From positions 1-64,000 of the forward strand of contig NZ_CCYH01000032.1 of assembly GCF_000820765.1 (NCBI RefSeq): DNA of 64,000 nucleotides, given 5' to 3'. Positions 18,594-27,128 of the stretch are shown in pieces; the stretch's first letter is position 1; every line of letters starts with the position of its first letter. Under the pieces are notes generated by a model that did no database searches, was not told where the DNA came from, and saw only the letters and a list, made by a program, of their open reading frames with translations. This stretch comes from Candidatus Soleaferrea massiliensis AP7 (GTDB lineage Bacteria; Bacillota; Clostridia; Oscillospirales; Ruminococcaceae). The position numbers and the translations under genes are program-made.

Positions 18594-20726
18594 ATGAAAA
18601 AGCAGGCATTATCCCTTTTGCTGGCACTCGTGTGCCTTGTTACCCTCAGTTCCTGCGGCAGAGCGCAGCAGGATTTTTACGCCACCATGAAACAGATGAT
18701 CCTGATGGACCGCTTCTCCTTTTACAACGAACTCACCGTTTCGATGGACAATCGGTTTGTCGGCAGCTTCGATGACCAGACGCTTGCGGAATGGAAATCC
18801 TTCTTTCAGACCAAACGCTATGTCTGTGAAGGCACGGCCAGCAGGTCCGAAAAGACGATATCCTTGAAAATCACGACAGAAACGACCCTGGGCGTGAAAA
18901 CCGATCTGCTGCGGCTGACCATTGACGACAGGACCGTTTATCTGCCGTCTGATGCCGCGGACGATCTCATTCAGCGGATTCCGGGCTTCCCGCAGGAACT
19001 GCCCGAGATAAATTACGGCGGCGAAGACTGTGTCGAAATGCCGCTGGATCAGTTCCTTTTCAACCTGAACAGCACCCCATCCCCCGGCGTCTCCGACAAG
19101 GATGTCCCGGAATCTCCTGATGTGTTTGTCAGGAACCCTGCGGCAACTTCGATCTCTCCGGATGCGTCCGCACCGGGCGGCGCGGAGGCTTCCGCTTTTC
19201 CGGATGTACCCGCTCTGAGCGGCAAGGAGGCTTCCGTTTCTCCGGATGCAGATGCTGAGGAGACTTCCGCCAAATCCGAACCAGCGGGGGCATCCGCCGA
19301 TTCGGAAGAAGCGGGCCTTGCTCAGAACAGGTCCGCATCTGTGCGGGCATCTGCGGTGAACGCCGCGCCGGTATATAAGGAATCGGCGGCAACAACGGTC
19401 CGTCTGACCGCTGCCCAGCCATCCAGCCAGCGTAACCTTGCACCGATGAACGAGGATGCACAAAGGCCGCCGCAGGAAAAGCCGCTGTCCCCTGCCGTCT
19501 CATCTTCCCCGGATGAAACGGATACGCGGGATGAAATTCCCGAAGCCGGCGCATCCATGCCTGCTGAGGATGGTTCTTCCACCCCCGGGGAACCATCCTC
19601 CGGCATGGAAAGCGGCGGGCGTTTAGAGCAGCAGGATTCAGCGCGGGAGGCTGGAAACACTCCTGCGGATACCGATAATGAATACTACCGGCAGGGATAT
19701 CAGACCGGATATCCGCATGGATATGCCGACGGCTATGAAGCACAGCACGGAAACAGCTATCAGGATGGCAGCCTGTATGAGGGCGATACAAAAGCGCTGT
19801 ATGAAGCAGGGTACTCCGCCGGTTACGCCAATGGTCTGGATGAAGGCGAAGCACAGCGGAAGCTGGATGACACACAGAACACGGTACCGGACGACGGCGA
19901 CTCCTCACAGCCCCAGCAGCCATCCGGCAGCTCCTCTTTTGGCGCGGCCGAGCTGATTGACAGTTTGCGGGCGGCTCTGCTGGCGTTTGGCGATACATCG
20001 GAGCTGGGCGGTTCCATCCGCCGTTCAAACGCCCTGTATGAAACCACGCTGGATGCGGAGGCCTTTTTCTCCTTAATGTATAGGCTTGCCGATGCGTTGT
20101 CCGCAGGTCAAACACTGGGTAGCGTCCTGCCCCATGAGAAACTGGCGGCAGGTTTGGATGCGCTGCACGCGCTTTCTGAGGAATTTGACACAAGAGCGGA
20201 CATCTCCCTCGAAAAATTCGCCATCCGGAGCTACACGCTCACAAGCAGCGTGGCGCTCAGAGGAAAAGGCATCCCCGGCAAGGACGGCGAACTGGTCCTG
20301 ACAAATGTTTTGATGATCCATGATCCGGGCAGCGAATCGGCCATCCAGGCCACGTTGGGCGACAGCACGGATACCACTGCTGCGATTTTGACAGAGATTG
20401 ATGACGAATACACCGTCGCCAGCAGTCTGATTCTGTCGACCAATCTGCAGTTCAAAAACGCCCGGGAGATCGATTCCACGCGTTTGGAGGACGGTCGCTA
20501 CGAGACCAAGCTTGCCGGGCTTAAGCGCAATACGAAGTACTATGTCCGTATCCTCGCACACGATGATGCTGGCAATAAAGTAGAGGACATCTACTATTAT
20601 ACCCTTGAAACGAAGAAAGCCGCTTCCAGCGCCACGGGCACATTGGAACAATCGAAAGACGCAAAATCCTCCGGAGGCTCCAAGCCAGCTTCATCCAAAA
20701 GCAACCCGAAGACCGGCCGAGGATGA
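18594..20726 (+). CDS. Large secreted lipoprotein with low-complexity linker and GY repeats; 3' end probably frameshifted
   Basis: 710 aa from the ATG preceded by AAAGGAG. A lipoprotein signal peptide ends in LSSCG (Cys at about 21). A globular region runs to about 160. A long Pro/Ser/Ala/Glu-rich, probably disordered linker covers about 160-360, followed by a GY-repeat segment with YxxGYxxGY spacing (about 363-420). A C-terminal region ends in an Fn3-like stretch (LAGLKRNTKYYVRILAHDD) and SKSNPKTGRG. NPKTG is a sortase-type motif. In the +1 frame the next residues read DDTMISPFLL, the usual continuation of such a signal, so one inserted base appears to have cut it off. A minisatellite follows at once. 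Function unknown; a surface or adhesion role is only inference. Confidence 0.75.
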   Translation: MKKQALSLLLALVCLVTLSSCGRAQQDFYATMKQMILMDRFSFYNELTVSMDNRFVGSFDDQTLAEWKSFFQTKRYVCEGTASRSEKTISLKITTETTLGVKTDLLRLTIDDRTVYLPSDAADDLIQRIPGFPQELPEINYGGEDCVEMPLDQFLFNLNSTPSPGVSDKDVPESPDVFVRNPAATSISPDASAPGGAEASAFPDVPALSGKEASVSPDADAEETSAKSEPAGASADSEEAGLAQNRSASVRASAVNAAPVYKESAATTVRLTAAQPSSQRNLAPMNEDAQRPPQEKPLSPAVSSSPDETDTRDEIPEAGASMPAEDGSSTPGEPSSGMESGGRLEQQDSAREAGNTPADTDNEYYRQGYQTGYPHGYADGYEAQHGNSYQDGSLYEGDTKALYEAGYSAGYANGLDEGEAQRKLDDTQNTVPDDGDSSQPQQPSGSSSFGAAELIDSLRAALLAFGDTSELGGSIRRSNALYETTLDAEAFFSLMYRLADALSAGQTLGSVLPHEKLAAGLDALHALSEEFDTRADISLEKFAIRSYTLTSSVALRGKGIPGKDGELVLTNVLMIHDPGSESAIQATLGDSTDTTAAILTEIDDEYTVASSLILSTNLQFKNAREIDSTRLEDGRYETKLAGLKRNTKYYVRILAHDDAGNKVEDIYYYTLETKKAASSATGTLEQSKDAKSSGGSKPASSKSNPKTGRG

Positions 20727-20737
20727 CACCATGATTT

Positions 20738-20985
20738 CGCCTTTTCTGCTGGGTTGGCAGATCGTCTGTATCCCGCCTTTTCTGCCGAGTGGACAGACCG
20801 AATGTTTTCCGCCGTCTCTGACAGACGGGCAGACCGTCTGTTTTCCGCTTTTTCTGCCGAGCAGGCGACCGTCTGTACCCCGCCTTCTCTGTCGGGCAGG
20901 CGACCGTCTGTACCCCGCCTTCTCTGCCGGGCAGGCGACCGTCCGTATCCCGCCTTTTCTGCCGAGTGGGCGACCGTCTGTTTTA
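20738..20985. repeat. Minisatellite: seven tandem 35/36-bp units
   Basis: Three 36-base units then four 35-base units, each beginning CGCC (or CGCT) TTTTCTG and containing CAGACCGTCTG or GCGACCGTCTG. The one-base difference comes from GCAGACC versus GCGACC. The array lies 12 bases after the lipoprotein stop, where a membrane anchor would be expected if the NPKTG signal were intact. Confidence 0.9.
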
Positions 20986-21311
20986 GATGCTGGTGATGGT
21001 TGCCCCATGATACCCGGATGCACTTGGACACGATCGTGAATCTGCTTATCACAATATGCAAATTGGTTTTGGAAGCAGCTTTCTAATTAAGATGATATGC
21101 AGTTTCCGTTTGACCGCACATTATGCTGATGTTCCTCTCCGATGAATCGGAGGAATTTTCCGAAAACCGATTGTCATTCCGGCCCTGACCAAAGGTCGGC
21201 ATTCATAGGATTAACACCGGCTGTGTCTCCGGAGATATCTTTTGAAATCATCTTTTTATTTTGAAACTCATATGATGATTTTATAAAATCATCACACCCC
21301 CTAATTTTTTG
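20986..21311. other. Gene-free stretch after the minisatellite
   Basis: No recognisable gene. It contains a perfect 20-bp AT-rich palindrome (GATGATTTTA and its complement) at 21274-21293. Confidence 0.4.
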
Positions 21312-21348
21312 AAAAGGCCGCGCAGATGCTTGTTCTGCGCGGCCTTTT
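21312..21348. terminator. Strong hairpin terminator upstream of the efflux pair
   Basis: Perfect 15-bp stem (21312-21326 with 21334-21348) and 7-base loop, flanked by AAAA and TTTT. It probably ends transcription from the lipoprotein gene. Confidence 0.75.
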
Positions 21349-21538
21349 CCCTCTCTGGGCGACACGTTTTCCCGGTCCGCGGCTTCACTGGGAACGAATA
21401 AACAGCCTTATGATCTGTCATACTATTATAGATGCAGCGGTCCTGCTGCCATACCATCTGTTCGGATTACATAGCGCGTGCCGACGATCGGATTGGCAGT
21501 CGGGAAACGCTGTAATATGGGGTATTCGGGGGGTTTTC

Positions 21539-22579
21539 ATGAAACTTAAGGTGTTTTTCACAACTCTGCTGTGCATTTTGTGTGCCGGCATCTTTTTTAT
21601 TCCTTCGCTTGTCACATCCATTCTGCCCAGCGTCAGTATCATCAAGATGCAGCCGGCCAGCTATACCAAGACCGTCACCGCCTCCGGTACATTGGAAGAG
21701 GCCGAAAAAAGGGACCTGTACACCGACCTGCCGGTCATCGCCACCCCGAAGGTCCAGCCGGGCGATATCGTGACCGAGGGGCAGGAGCTGGCGTCTGTCG
21801 ATGTCGCCGCGACTCTGAACGCGCTCAAGGAGATCGATCTCAGTGAAATTGATCTGTCAGGACTTGACTATTCCGATCTGCTTTCGTCGTTTGGCGGTTC
21901 CATCACCAGCATCGACCAGGTGCTGGAGCTTCTGGAGGACCGCCTTGACACTGGAAGCATCAGCTTTCAGGGCATCCCGACCTCGATCAAATCCCCGATT
22001 TCCGGTATTGTCCAGTCGGTCGGCATCGAAGAGGGAAAGCTGACCGAAATCGGCGCGCCGGTCATCACGGTGGTCAAAAACAAGGGGCTGGTCGCGAAGG
22101 TCAGCATCAGCGAATCGGATATCCATGAGGTTTCGCTGGGCAACAAGGTCACGCTGTCCGGACAGGCGTTCGGCAGCAAGACCTACAGCGGTACGGTGGC
22201 CGCCATTGAGACATCCGCCAAGAAAAGCCTGTTCAGCACCTCCCAGGAGGCGGTCGTCGAGGCGACCATTTCGCTGCGAGATCCGGACGACAGCCTGAAA
22301 GCAGGCTACAGTGTCAAGGCAAAGATCGTGACGGGCGACACCAAGGATGTGTCGATCGTCCCCTATGAGGCGGTTATGCAGGACGATCTGCAGAACGAAT
22401 ACGTCTACGTGTACGAGAATTCCAAGGTTTACAAGCAGTACATTGAAACCGGACTGGAGCTGGCAAACGGCATCGAGGTGACCGAGGGACTGACCGCCGA
22501 CAGCTACATTGTCGAAACGCCGGAACGGGTCCGGGAGGACGGCGAACAGGTCATGGTCTTTCAAAATAAATCTCCCTAG
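21539..22579 (+). CDS. MacA/HlyD-like efflux adaptor protein
   Basis: 346-aa membrane-anchored periplasmic-adaptor-type protein. It has an N-terminal membrane helix (about 3-25), a short lipoyl half-domain (ASGTLEEAEKRDLYTDLPV), a helical hairpin with many Asp/Leu residues (EIDLSEIDLSGLDYSDLL), the returning lipoyl half (IKSPISGIVQSVGIEEGKL) and beta-barrel/MP domains ending VMVFQNKSP. The ATG at 21539 has GGGGGG upstream; the frame opens earlier without a ribosome site. It precedes a MacB-like permease by 60 bases. In Firmicutes such pairs export peptides or antibiotics, but here the ATPase is missing from the locus. Confidence 0.85.
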   Translation: MKLKVFFTTLLCILCAGIFFIPSLVTSILPSVSIIKMQPASYTKTVTASGTLEEAEKRDLYTDLPVIATPKVQPGDIVTEGQELASVDVAATLNALKEIDLSEIDLSGLDYSDLLSSFGGSITSIDQVLELLEDRLDTGSISFQGIPTSIKSPISGIVQSVGIEEGKLTEIGAPVITVVKNKGLVAKVSISESDIHEVSLGNKVTLSGQAFGSKTYSGTVAAIETSAKKSLFSTSQEAVVEATISLRDPDDSLKAGYSVKAKIVTGDTKDVSIVPYEAVMQDDLQNEYVYVYENSKVYKQYIETGLELANGIEVTEGLTADSYIVETPERVREDGEQVMVFQNKSP

Positions 22580-22639
22580 GGCATCCGTGAATTTCAAAAT
22601 ACCCGTATATTCCTCACACCACGCAGGAGGTGACAAAAC

Positions 22640-23827
22640 ATGTTTGATCTGATACGGCATACCATCAAAAACATCACAAGGAAGAAGACCCGGACGCTAC
22701 TCACGGTCATCAGCATCGCCATCGGCGTCTGCTCGGTGGTGATCATATCCTCGATCGCCGACATCGGCAAGAACACGCTGAACGAGGAGATCGACAGCTT
22801 CGGCATCGGCAGCATGACCATCCGCGCCGATACGCGGCAGGACGACATCAAGCTTTATGAATCCGATCTCGACTACATCCGTGAGAAAGCCTATGTTGAG
22901 GACGCCATCCCGATCATGATGAACTACACCAGTGCCAAGATGCGCGGCGTCAGCACCGACTGCGCGGTCTGGGGCATCGATTCGACCGCAAACCAGGTCA
23001 TTTCGATTCAGAACATGTTCGGCCGGATGATCAACGCGTTCGATGTGCAGTCCAAGTCGAACGTCTGCCTGGTGGATGAAAGCTACGCGCAGCGCATCTA
23101 CAAGCGCACCAACGTCACCGGCAAAAAGCTCAGCATCCTGATCGGAGGGACCTATGAGGAATTCACGATTATCGGCGTGGTGGCCTCCGGCGGCAATGTG
23201 CTGCAGAGCCTGATCGGGGAATATGTCCCAACCTTTTTGTACATCCCCTACACGACGCTGCAGGACCTTTTAAACCGCACAAACTTCGACCAGATTGCGG
23301 TCAAGGTCAAGGATGGCGTGGATGTGAGCGACATCGGCGACCGGCTGGTGAAATCGCTGTCGACGATGAACGGCATCTCAAGCGGTTACAAGTACGAGAA
23401 TATTATGGGCTATAAGGACCAGTTTAACAACATTCTGGATATTGTCAGTTTCATCCTGTCGGTCATCGCGGGCATCTCGCTGGTCGTCGCGGGGCTTGGC
23501 ATCATGACGATGATGCTCGTCTCAGTCAACGAGCGGACGCGTGAGATCGGCATCAAGAAGTCCATCGGCGCCAAGAACCGGACCATCCTGCTGGAATTTC
23601 TCATCGAGGCGTTTACAATTTCGCTGATTGGCAGTATAATAGGAACCATCGTCGGTCTGCTGCTAGTCGTGCTCGGCTGCCTGCTTGTCGGGGTCACGCC
23701 GATACTGAACCCGCTGCTGATCGCAGTCAGCATTGCATTCGCCACCTTGACGGGCATGTTCTTCGGCGTATTTCCCGCCCACAAGGCCTCCAAGCTGAAT
23801 CCGGTGGATGCACTGAGAATGGAATGA
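22640..23827 (+). CDS. MacB/FtsX-type ABC transporter permease
   Basis: 395 aa. One N-terminal membrane helix (about 20-40, ITRKKTRTLLTVISIAIGV), a large extracytoplasmic MacB-type core domain (about 45-270) and three C-terminal helices with the FtsX signature SVNERTREIGIKKSIGAKNR in the loop and FPAHKASKLNPVDALRME at the end. GGAGG precedes the ATG. The protein needs a LolD/MacB-like ATP-binding subunit, which is not in the neighbourhood and must be encoded elsewhere, or the system is incomplete. Confidence 0.9.
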   Translation: MFDLIRHTIKNITRKKTRTLLTVISIAIGVCSVVIISSIADIGKNTLNEEIDSFGIGSMTIRADTRQDDIKLYESDLDYIREKAYVEDAIPIMMNYTSAKMRGVSTDCAVWGIDSTANQVISIQNMFGRMINAFDVQSKSNVCLVDESYAQRIYKRTNVTGKKLSILIGGTYEEFTIIGVVASGGNVLQSLIGEYVPTFLYIPYTTLQDLLNRTNFDQIAVKVKDGVDVSDIGDRLVKSLSTMNGISSGYKYENIMGYKDQFNNILDIVSFILSVIAGISLVVAGLGIMTMMLVSVNERTREIGIKKSIGAKNRTILLEFLIEAFTISLIGSIIGTIVGLLLVVLGCLLVGVTPILNPLLIAVSIAFATLTGMFFGVFPAHKASKLNPVDALRME

Positions 23828-23840
23828 TTCGGATTTGCAT

Positions 23841-24566
23841 ATGCTAGAAACTCCCGGCCTTCCGCAGCGGAAGGCCGGGCTGCTGCTTTCCCAGAGATAT
23901 CCGCCGCTTCGGTCGCTCGGCGTCGAGCTCATCGAGACGGTGCGGAATGGACATCTCGATGAACCGGTCGGGCTGCATGCCGACATGCTCTGTTGCCATC
24001 TCGGCGGCCCTCGGATTCTCGTGGACCGCACGGACGCGCCGTATGCGCGCAGGCTGCGGGAATATGGCTTTGACACACTTCCCTGCCGTTCCACACTTGG
24101 AAGGAAGTATCCGCAGGACATCGCGCTGAACGCGCTGCTGGACGGCCGGCATCTGATCGGGCGTTTGCCGTTCCTGGACGGCGCGCTGCTTGAACAGGCC
24201 GGGCGCCTTGGCATCACGGCGGTGGACACGAAGCAGGGATATGCGAAATGCGCGGTGTGCATGGTGGACCGGGACGCCGCCGTTACAGCCGACAGCGGCC
24301 TTGCTGCCGTGCTGTCCGGGCTTGGGTACGCCGTCCTGCTGATAGAGAACGGAGACATCCGGCTTCCGGGCTACTCCTACGGCTTCATCGGCGGATGCTG
24401 CGGCTTCATCGGCCGGGATGTGATGGCGTTTTCCGGCCATCTGCGGTTCCATCGGAACTTCCGTGAAATCGAAGCGTTTTTCCGTCGGCGCGGCAAACGG
24501 ATCCTGTATCTGGCGGACGAGCCGCCTTTGGACATCGGCGGCATTCTCCCGCTTGCCGAAGTGTGA
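23841..24566 (+). CDS. Predicted GME-fold protein (DUF6873 type)
   Basis: About 241 aa. It resembles the uncharacterised family described as having the guanidine-modifying-enzyme fold: VGLHADMLCCHLGG, YPQDIALNALL, KQGYAKCAVCMVDRDAAVT and SYGFIGGCCGFIG occur in that order. In active GME enzymes such as arginine deiminase a C-terminal Cys is the nucleophile; here the GGCCG pair near residue 190 is the obvious candidate. Start: a TTG at 23835 or the ATG at 23841, both with only a weak ribosome site; the stop of the permease gene is 13 bases upstream of the ATG, so coupled translation is likely. The family assignment is from memory of motifs and is not certain. Confidence 0.6.
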   Translation: MLETPGLPQRKAGLLLSQRYPPLRSLGVELIETVRNGHLDEPVGLHADMLCCHLGGPRILVDRTDAPYARRLREYGFDTLPCRSTLGRKYPQDIALNALLDGRHLIGRLPFLDGALLEQAGRLGITAVDTKQGYAKCAVCMVDRDAAVTADSGLAAVLSGLGYAVLLIENGDIRLPGYSYGFIGGCCGFIGRDVMAFSGHLRFHRNFREIEAFFRRRGKRILYLADEPPLDIGGILPLAEV

Positions 24567-24777
24567 CGCCCGCTTCCGGCTGTGACCGGAACGCTTCCGA
24601 GCGTCCGGTTCACACGCCGTCCCGCGTTTCATGCACACGTCACGAAGCATTTTGTTCATACCGTATGCAAATAAATTGCATTGTTTTTGTAAATCCCGGC
24701 ATGACAGGTAGATTTTTTGTCCATCATACGTTATAATAGGGGTATCATTCTACGGATATGAAAGGGGCGCTTTCACT

Positions 24778-25974
24778 TTGAAAATGGATGACGTGCGCAA
24801 AAATATCATGACCACAAGGACCACCTCCAATTTGATCGTGGCATTCCTGTCCATCCTGTTCTTTTTCCTGGTGTCCAACATTACATATGTCAAGGATGCC
24901 ATCGGAACGGTGATCTCCATTCTGACGCCGTTTATACTGGGATTTGCCATTGCGTACCTGCTGAACCCGCTGCTCAAGTTCTTTGAGGGGCTGTTTGCCA
25001 AGATCAAGCTTTTTGCAAAAAAACCCGGACTGAACCGCGGTGTTTCGCTCGGCGTCACCTATCTGATCGCGATTCTGCTCGTCGGCCTGCTGATTGCGGT
25101 TATCGTCCCGCAGGTTGTGGACAGCCTGGTCAGCATCGTGCAGTCGATTCCCAATTCCCTGCGCTCGCTCAAGGAATGGGTAACCACGGCCATCAACAAC
25201 CCGGATATCGTCTCCTCCCTGACCGGACAGATCGAATCCATGATGCAGGATGTTCAGAATGTCGTCACCACCTCCGTTTCCATCCTGAACCAGCTGGTGC
25301 CCGGCGTCATCGATGTGACCATGTCGATTACCGGTGCGCTCATCAACATCTTAACCGGGCTGATTGCGTCGATCTATTTCCTGCTCAGCAAGGAGAAATT
25401 CATCGCGCAGACCAAAAAGTTTTTGTATGCCAATTTCCGTAAGGAACGCGTCAACCGCCTGATCGACCTGAGCAACGAGAGCAATCAGGTCTTCGGCGGC
25501 TTCATATCCGGCAAGCTTCTGGACGCCGCGATCATCGGCATCCTGTGCTTCATCTTCACCTCGATCACCGGCATGCCCTATGCGATGCTGGTCAGCGTGA
25601 TCATCGGCATCACCAACATCATCCCGTTCTTCGGTCCGTTTATCGGCGCGATCCCCTCCACGCTGCTCATCCTGATGACTGATCCGATCAAAGCGCTGAT
25701 CTTTGTGATTTTCATCATCGTGCTGCAGCAGGTGGACGGCAACATCATCGGCCCGAAAATCCTGGGGGAAACAACCGGCATCTCCGGCTTTTGGGTACTG
25801 TTCTCGATCATCCTGGGCGGCGGCCTGTTTGGATTTATGGGCATGCTGCTGGGCGTCCCGACCTTTGCCGTCATCTATTCGCTGGTGCGGGAGTTTGTCA
25901 ACGCGCGCCTGAGCAAAAAATCCCTGCCGGTCGATACGGAGAATTACACCGAAAAGAATCATCCGATCGAATAA
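24778..25974 (+). CDS. AI-2E family (PerM/YtvI-like) transporter
   Basis: 398-aa polytopic membrane protein. It has two or three N-terminal helices, a long amphipathic middle region (about 110-190), then helices with the family signatures GGFISGKLLDAAIIGILCF, NIIPFFGPFIGAIPSTLLIL and QQVDGNIIGPKILGETTGIS. Family members have been linked to autoinducer-2 export, sporulation or sodium/proton exchange; the substrate is open. AAAGGGGC lies 9 bases before the TTG at 24778, and an ATG two codons later is the alternative start. A TATAAT at 24732-24737 is a likely -10. Confidence 0.9.
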   Translation: MKMDDVRKNIMTTRTTSNLIVAFLSILFFFLVSNITYVKDAIGTVISILTPFILGFAIAYLLNPLLKFFEGLFAKIKLFAKKPGLNRGVSLGVTYLIAILLVGLLIAVIVPQVVDSLVSIVQSIPNSLRSLKEWVTTAINNPDIVSSLTGQIESMMQDVQNVVTTSVSILNQLVPGVIDVTMSITGALINILTGLIASIYFLLSKEKFIAQTKKFLYANFRKERVNRLIDLSNESNQVFGGFISGKLLDAAIIGILCFIFTSITGMPYAMLVSVIIGITNIIPFFGPFIGAIPSTLLILMTDPIKALIFVIFIIVLQQVDGNIIGPKILGETTGISGFWVLFSIILGGGLFGFMGMLLGVPTFAVIYSLVREFVNARLSKKSLPVDTENYTEKNHPIE

Positions 25975-26193
25975 AGCTGTCTTCATGCTTCGCCGCTTTA
26001 TCGTGAAATTTCTTGTGCTGAGAAAGCTGAATGCCTGTATGGTTCGTTGAAATCCCGCTTGGCCTTTTTCTGTTTCACCGCTGCAAAAGGTATTTTTATG
26101 TGTATAATGCACAGTTTATATTGTTTTATGCCCTTGTGATATTGGCAATAATACAAAAAATCCATTTTTAGATAAAAAAACGTTGAAAATGGG
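25975..26193. other. AT-rich spacer before the riboswitch
   Basis: No gene recognised. Low GC compared with the flanking coding sequence. Confidence 0.4.
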
Positions 26194-26222
26194 TTGAAAA
26201 GCGTTTCTGCTTGTGTTATACT
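26194..26222 (+). promoter_or_regulatory. Promoter of the riboswitch transcript
   Basis: TTGAAA (26194-26199) and TATACT (26217-26222), spacer exactly 17 bases, about 25-30 bases before the aptamer. Confidence 0.75.
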
Positions 26223-26245
26223 GTAAACAGTTCAAACAAGCAAAG

Positions 26246-26322
26246 TGAAAAGCAAAATCAGTGAAAGCTGATGACGCAAAGCTACAGGGTCTAAATCGAA
26301 AGATATGACTGCCAGCCGCCGC
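26246..26322 (+). ncRNA. Cyclic di-GMP-I (GEMM) riboswitch aptamer
   Basis: The order of conserved blocks matches the GEMM class I motif: GCAAA (26252-26256), a stem capped by GAAA (ATCAGT-GAAA-GCTGAT), ACGCAAAGC (26274-26282), GGGTCTAAA (about 26287), a second GAAA-capped stem and TATGACTGCCAG (26304-26315). The outer P1 pairing is not obvious by eye, which lowers confidence. A terminator follows, giving a transcription-control layout. No open reading frame with a ribosome site lies downstream before a second strong terminator at 26536. Confidence 0.8.
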
Positions 26323-26386
26323 AAGAATAAACGACTAAGTACCGTGATCCCGTTGCTTATTCGTTTGCGTATGCGGCGGTTTTTTA
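26316..26386 (+). terminator. Riboswitch expression-platform terminator
   Basis: Stem CCGCCGCA (26316-26323) with TGCGGCGG (26372-26379) and further partial pairing inside, ending in TTTTTT (26380-26385). The left arm overlaps the 3' edge of the aptamer, so ligand binding could alter termination. Confidence 0.75.
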
Positions 26387-26535
26387 ATTTGCTTTAAACA
26401 AAGCAGCTGAGTAATTTGTGGTGCAATTATATAAAGGGCCTTATAACTTCTATATAATACAAAAGATCGGTTGCTTTGTTCTCTTTAACAACTACCTTAT
26501 GGTTGATATATTTAAGAATGGGAATGCAATTAGAG

Positions 26536-26570
26536 AAATACCCGGGGACACTCCTCCCCGGGTATTTTTC
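26536..26570 (+). terminator. Second strong terminator downstream of the riboswitch
   Basis: Perfect 13-bp stem AAATACCCGGGGA with its complement (26555-26567), 6-base loop and T5. It closes a roughly 150-base segment with no credible gene. Confidence 0.85.
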
Positions 26571-26838
26571 TGTTTCAAAGCACGTGCTCAACAGCTTTGC
26601 GATATCACCGGCCTTGTGCAGCCGCCTGACATGGCCGTATTCCGCGGCCGGGGAAACCGACCGGAATGCGGCCCGCAGATCCTGACGGGACAGGCGACGA
26701 ACGGCATCACGGCAGACCGCAGCGGCGGCACATACGCCTGTGCGCAGCCCTGCTCTATGGCGGTTTTGATTCTGCCCTGTCCATTAAAAATAGGGCATGC
26801 TGAAATTGTTTTCAAAAGCTCTCTTTTTGAGATAATAA

Positions 26839-26867
26839 TTGACATGGTATGAATTGTCCGATATAAT
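26839..26867 (+). promoter_or_regulatory. Perfect consensus promoter of the fusion gene
   Basis: TTGACA (26839-26844), 17-base spacer, TATAAT (26862-26867). It lies about 260 bases before the start codon, leaving a long leader with several inverted repeats. Confidence 0.85.
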
Positions 26868-26874
26868 AAAGGAT

Positions 26875-27128
26875 ATGAAATGCACGGACCGCTTTCATTT
26901 GGAAATGGATTCCCCCGGATGAGGGATTCACTGCGCTGTCGTTCTATCAAACGGGACGGGCGTCTTTTTTATTGGAATGGTATATCGGGAAAAATATCCA
27001 TGCCATCTATACCGCACGGGCCGCAGAAGCGGCTTTTCTGTGCGGGACACTCATCATATCTTTTCTCTGCGTGATGAGATCAGGACAACATTCTGCGCCG
27101 ACGCAGAGCGGCGGATGGGAGTAACGAT
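26875..27128 (+). promoter_or_regulatory. Long structured 5' leader of the fusion gene
   Basis: Contains successive potential hairpins: the segment around CCGCAC...GTGCGG (about 27012-27044), CTCATCA...TGATGAG (about 27049-27079) and TGCG-CCGA-CGCA (about 27090-27101), then GGATGGGAG before the ATG. It matches no riboswitch class that I recognise. Confidence 0.4.

Noticed and set aside
26418..26852. Possible gene controlled by the riboswitch
   Set aside because: No ribosome site, crosses a perfect terminator at 26536, and the protein has no coherent composition.
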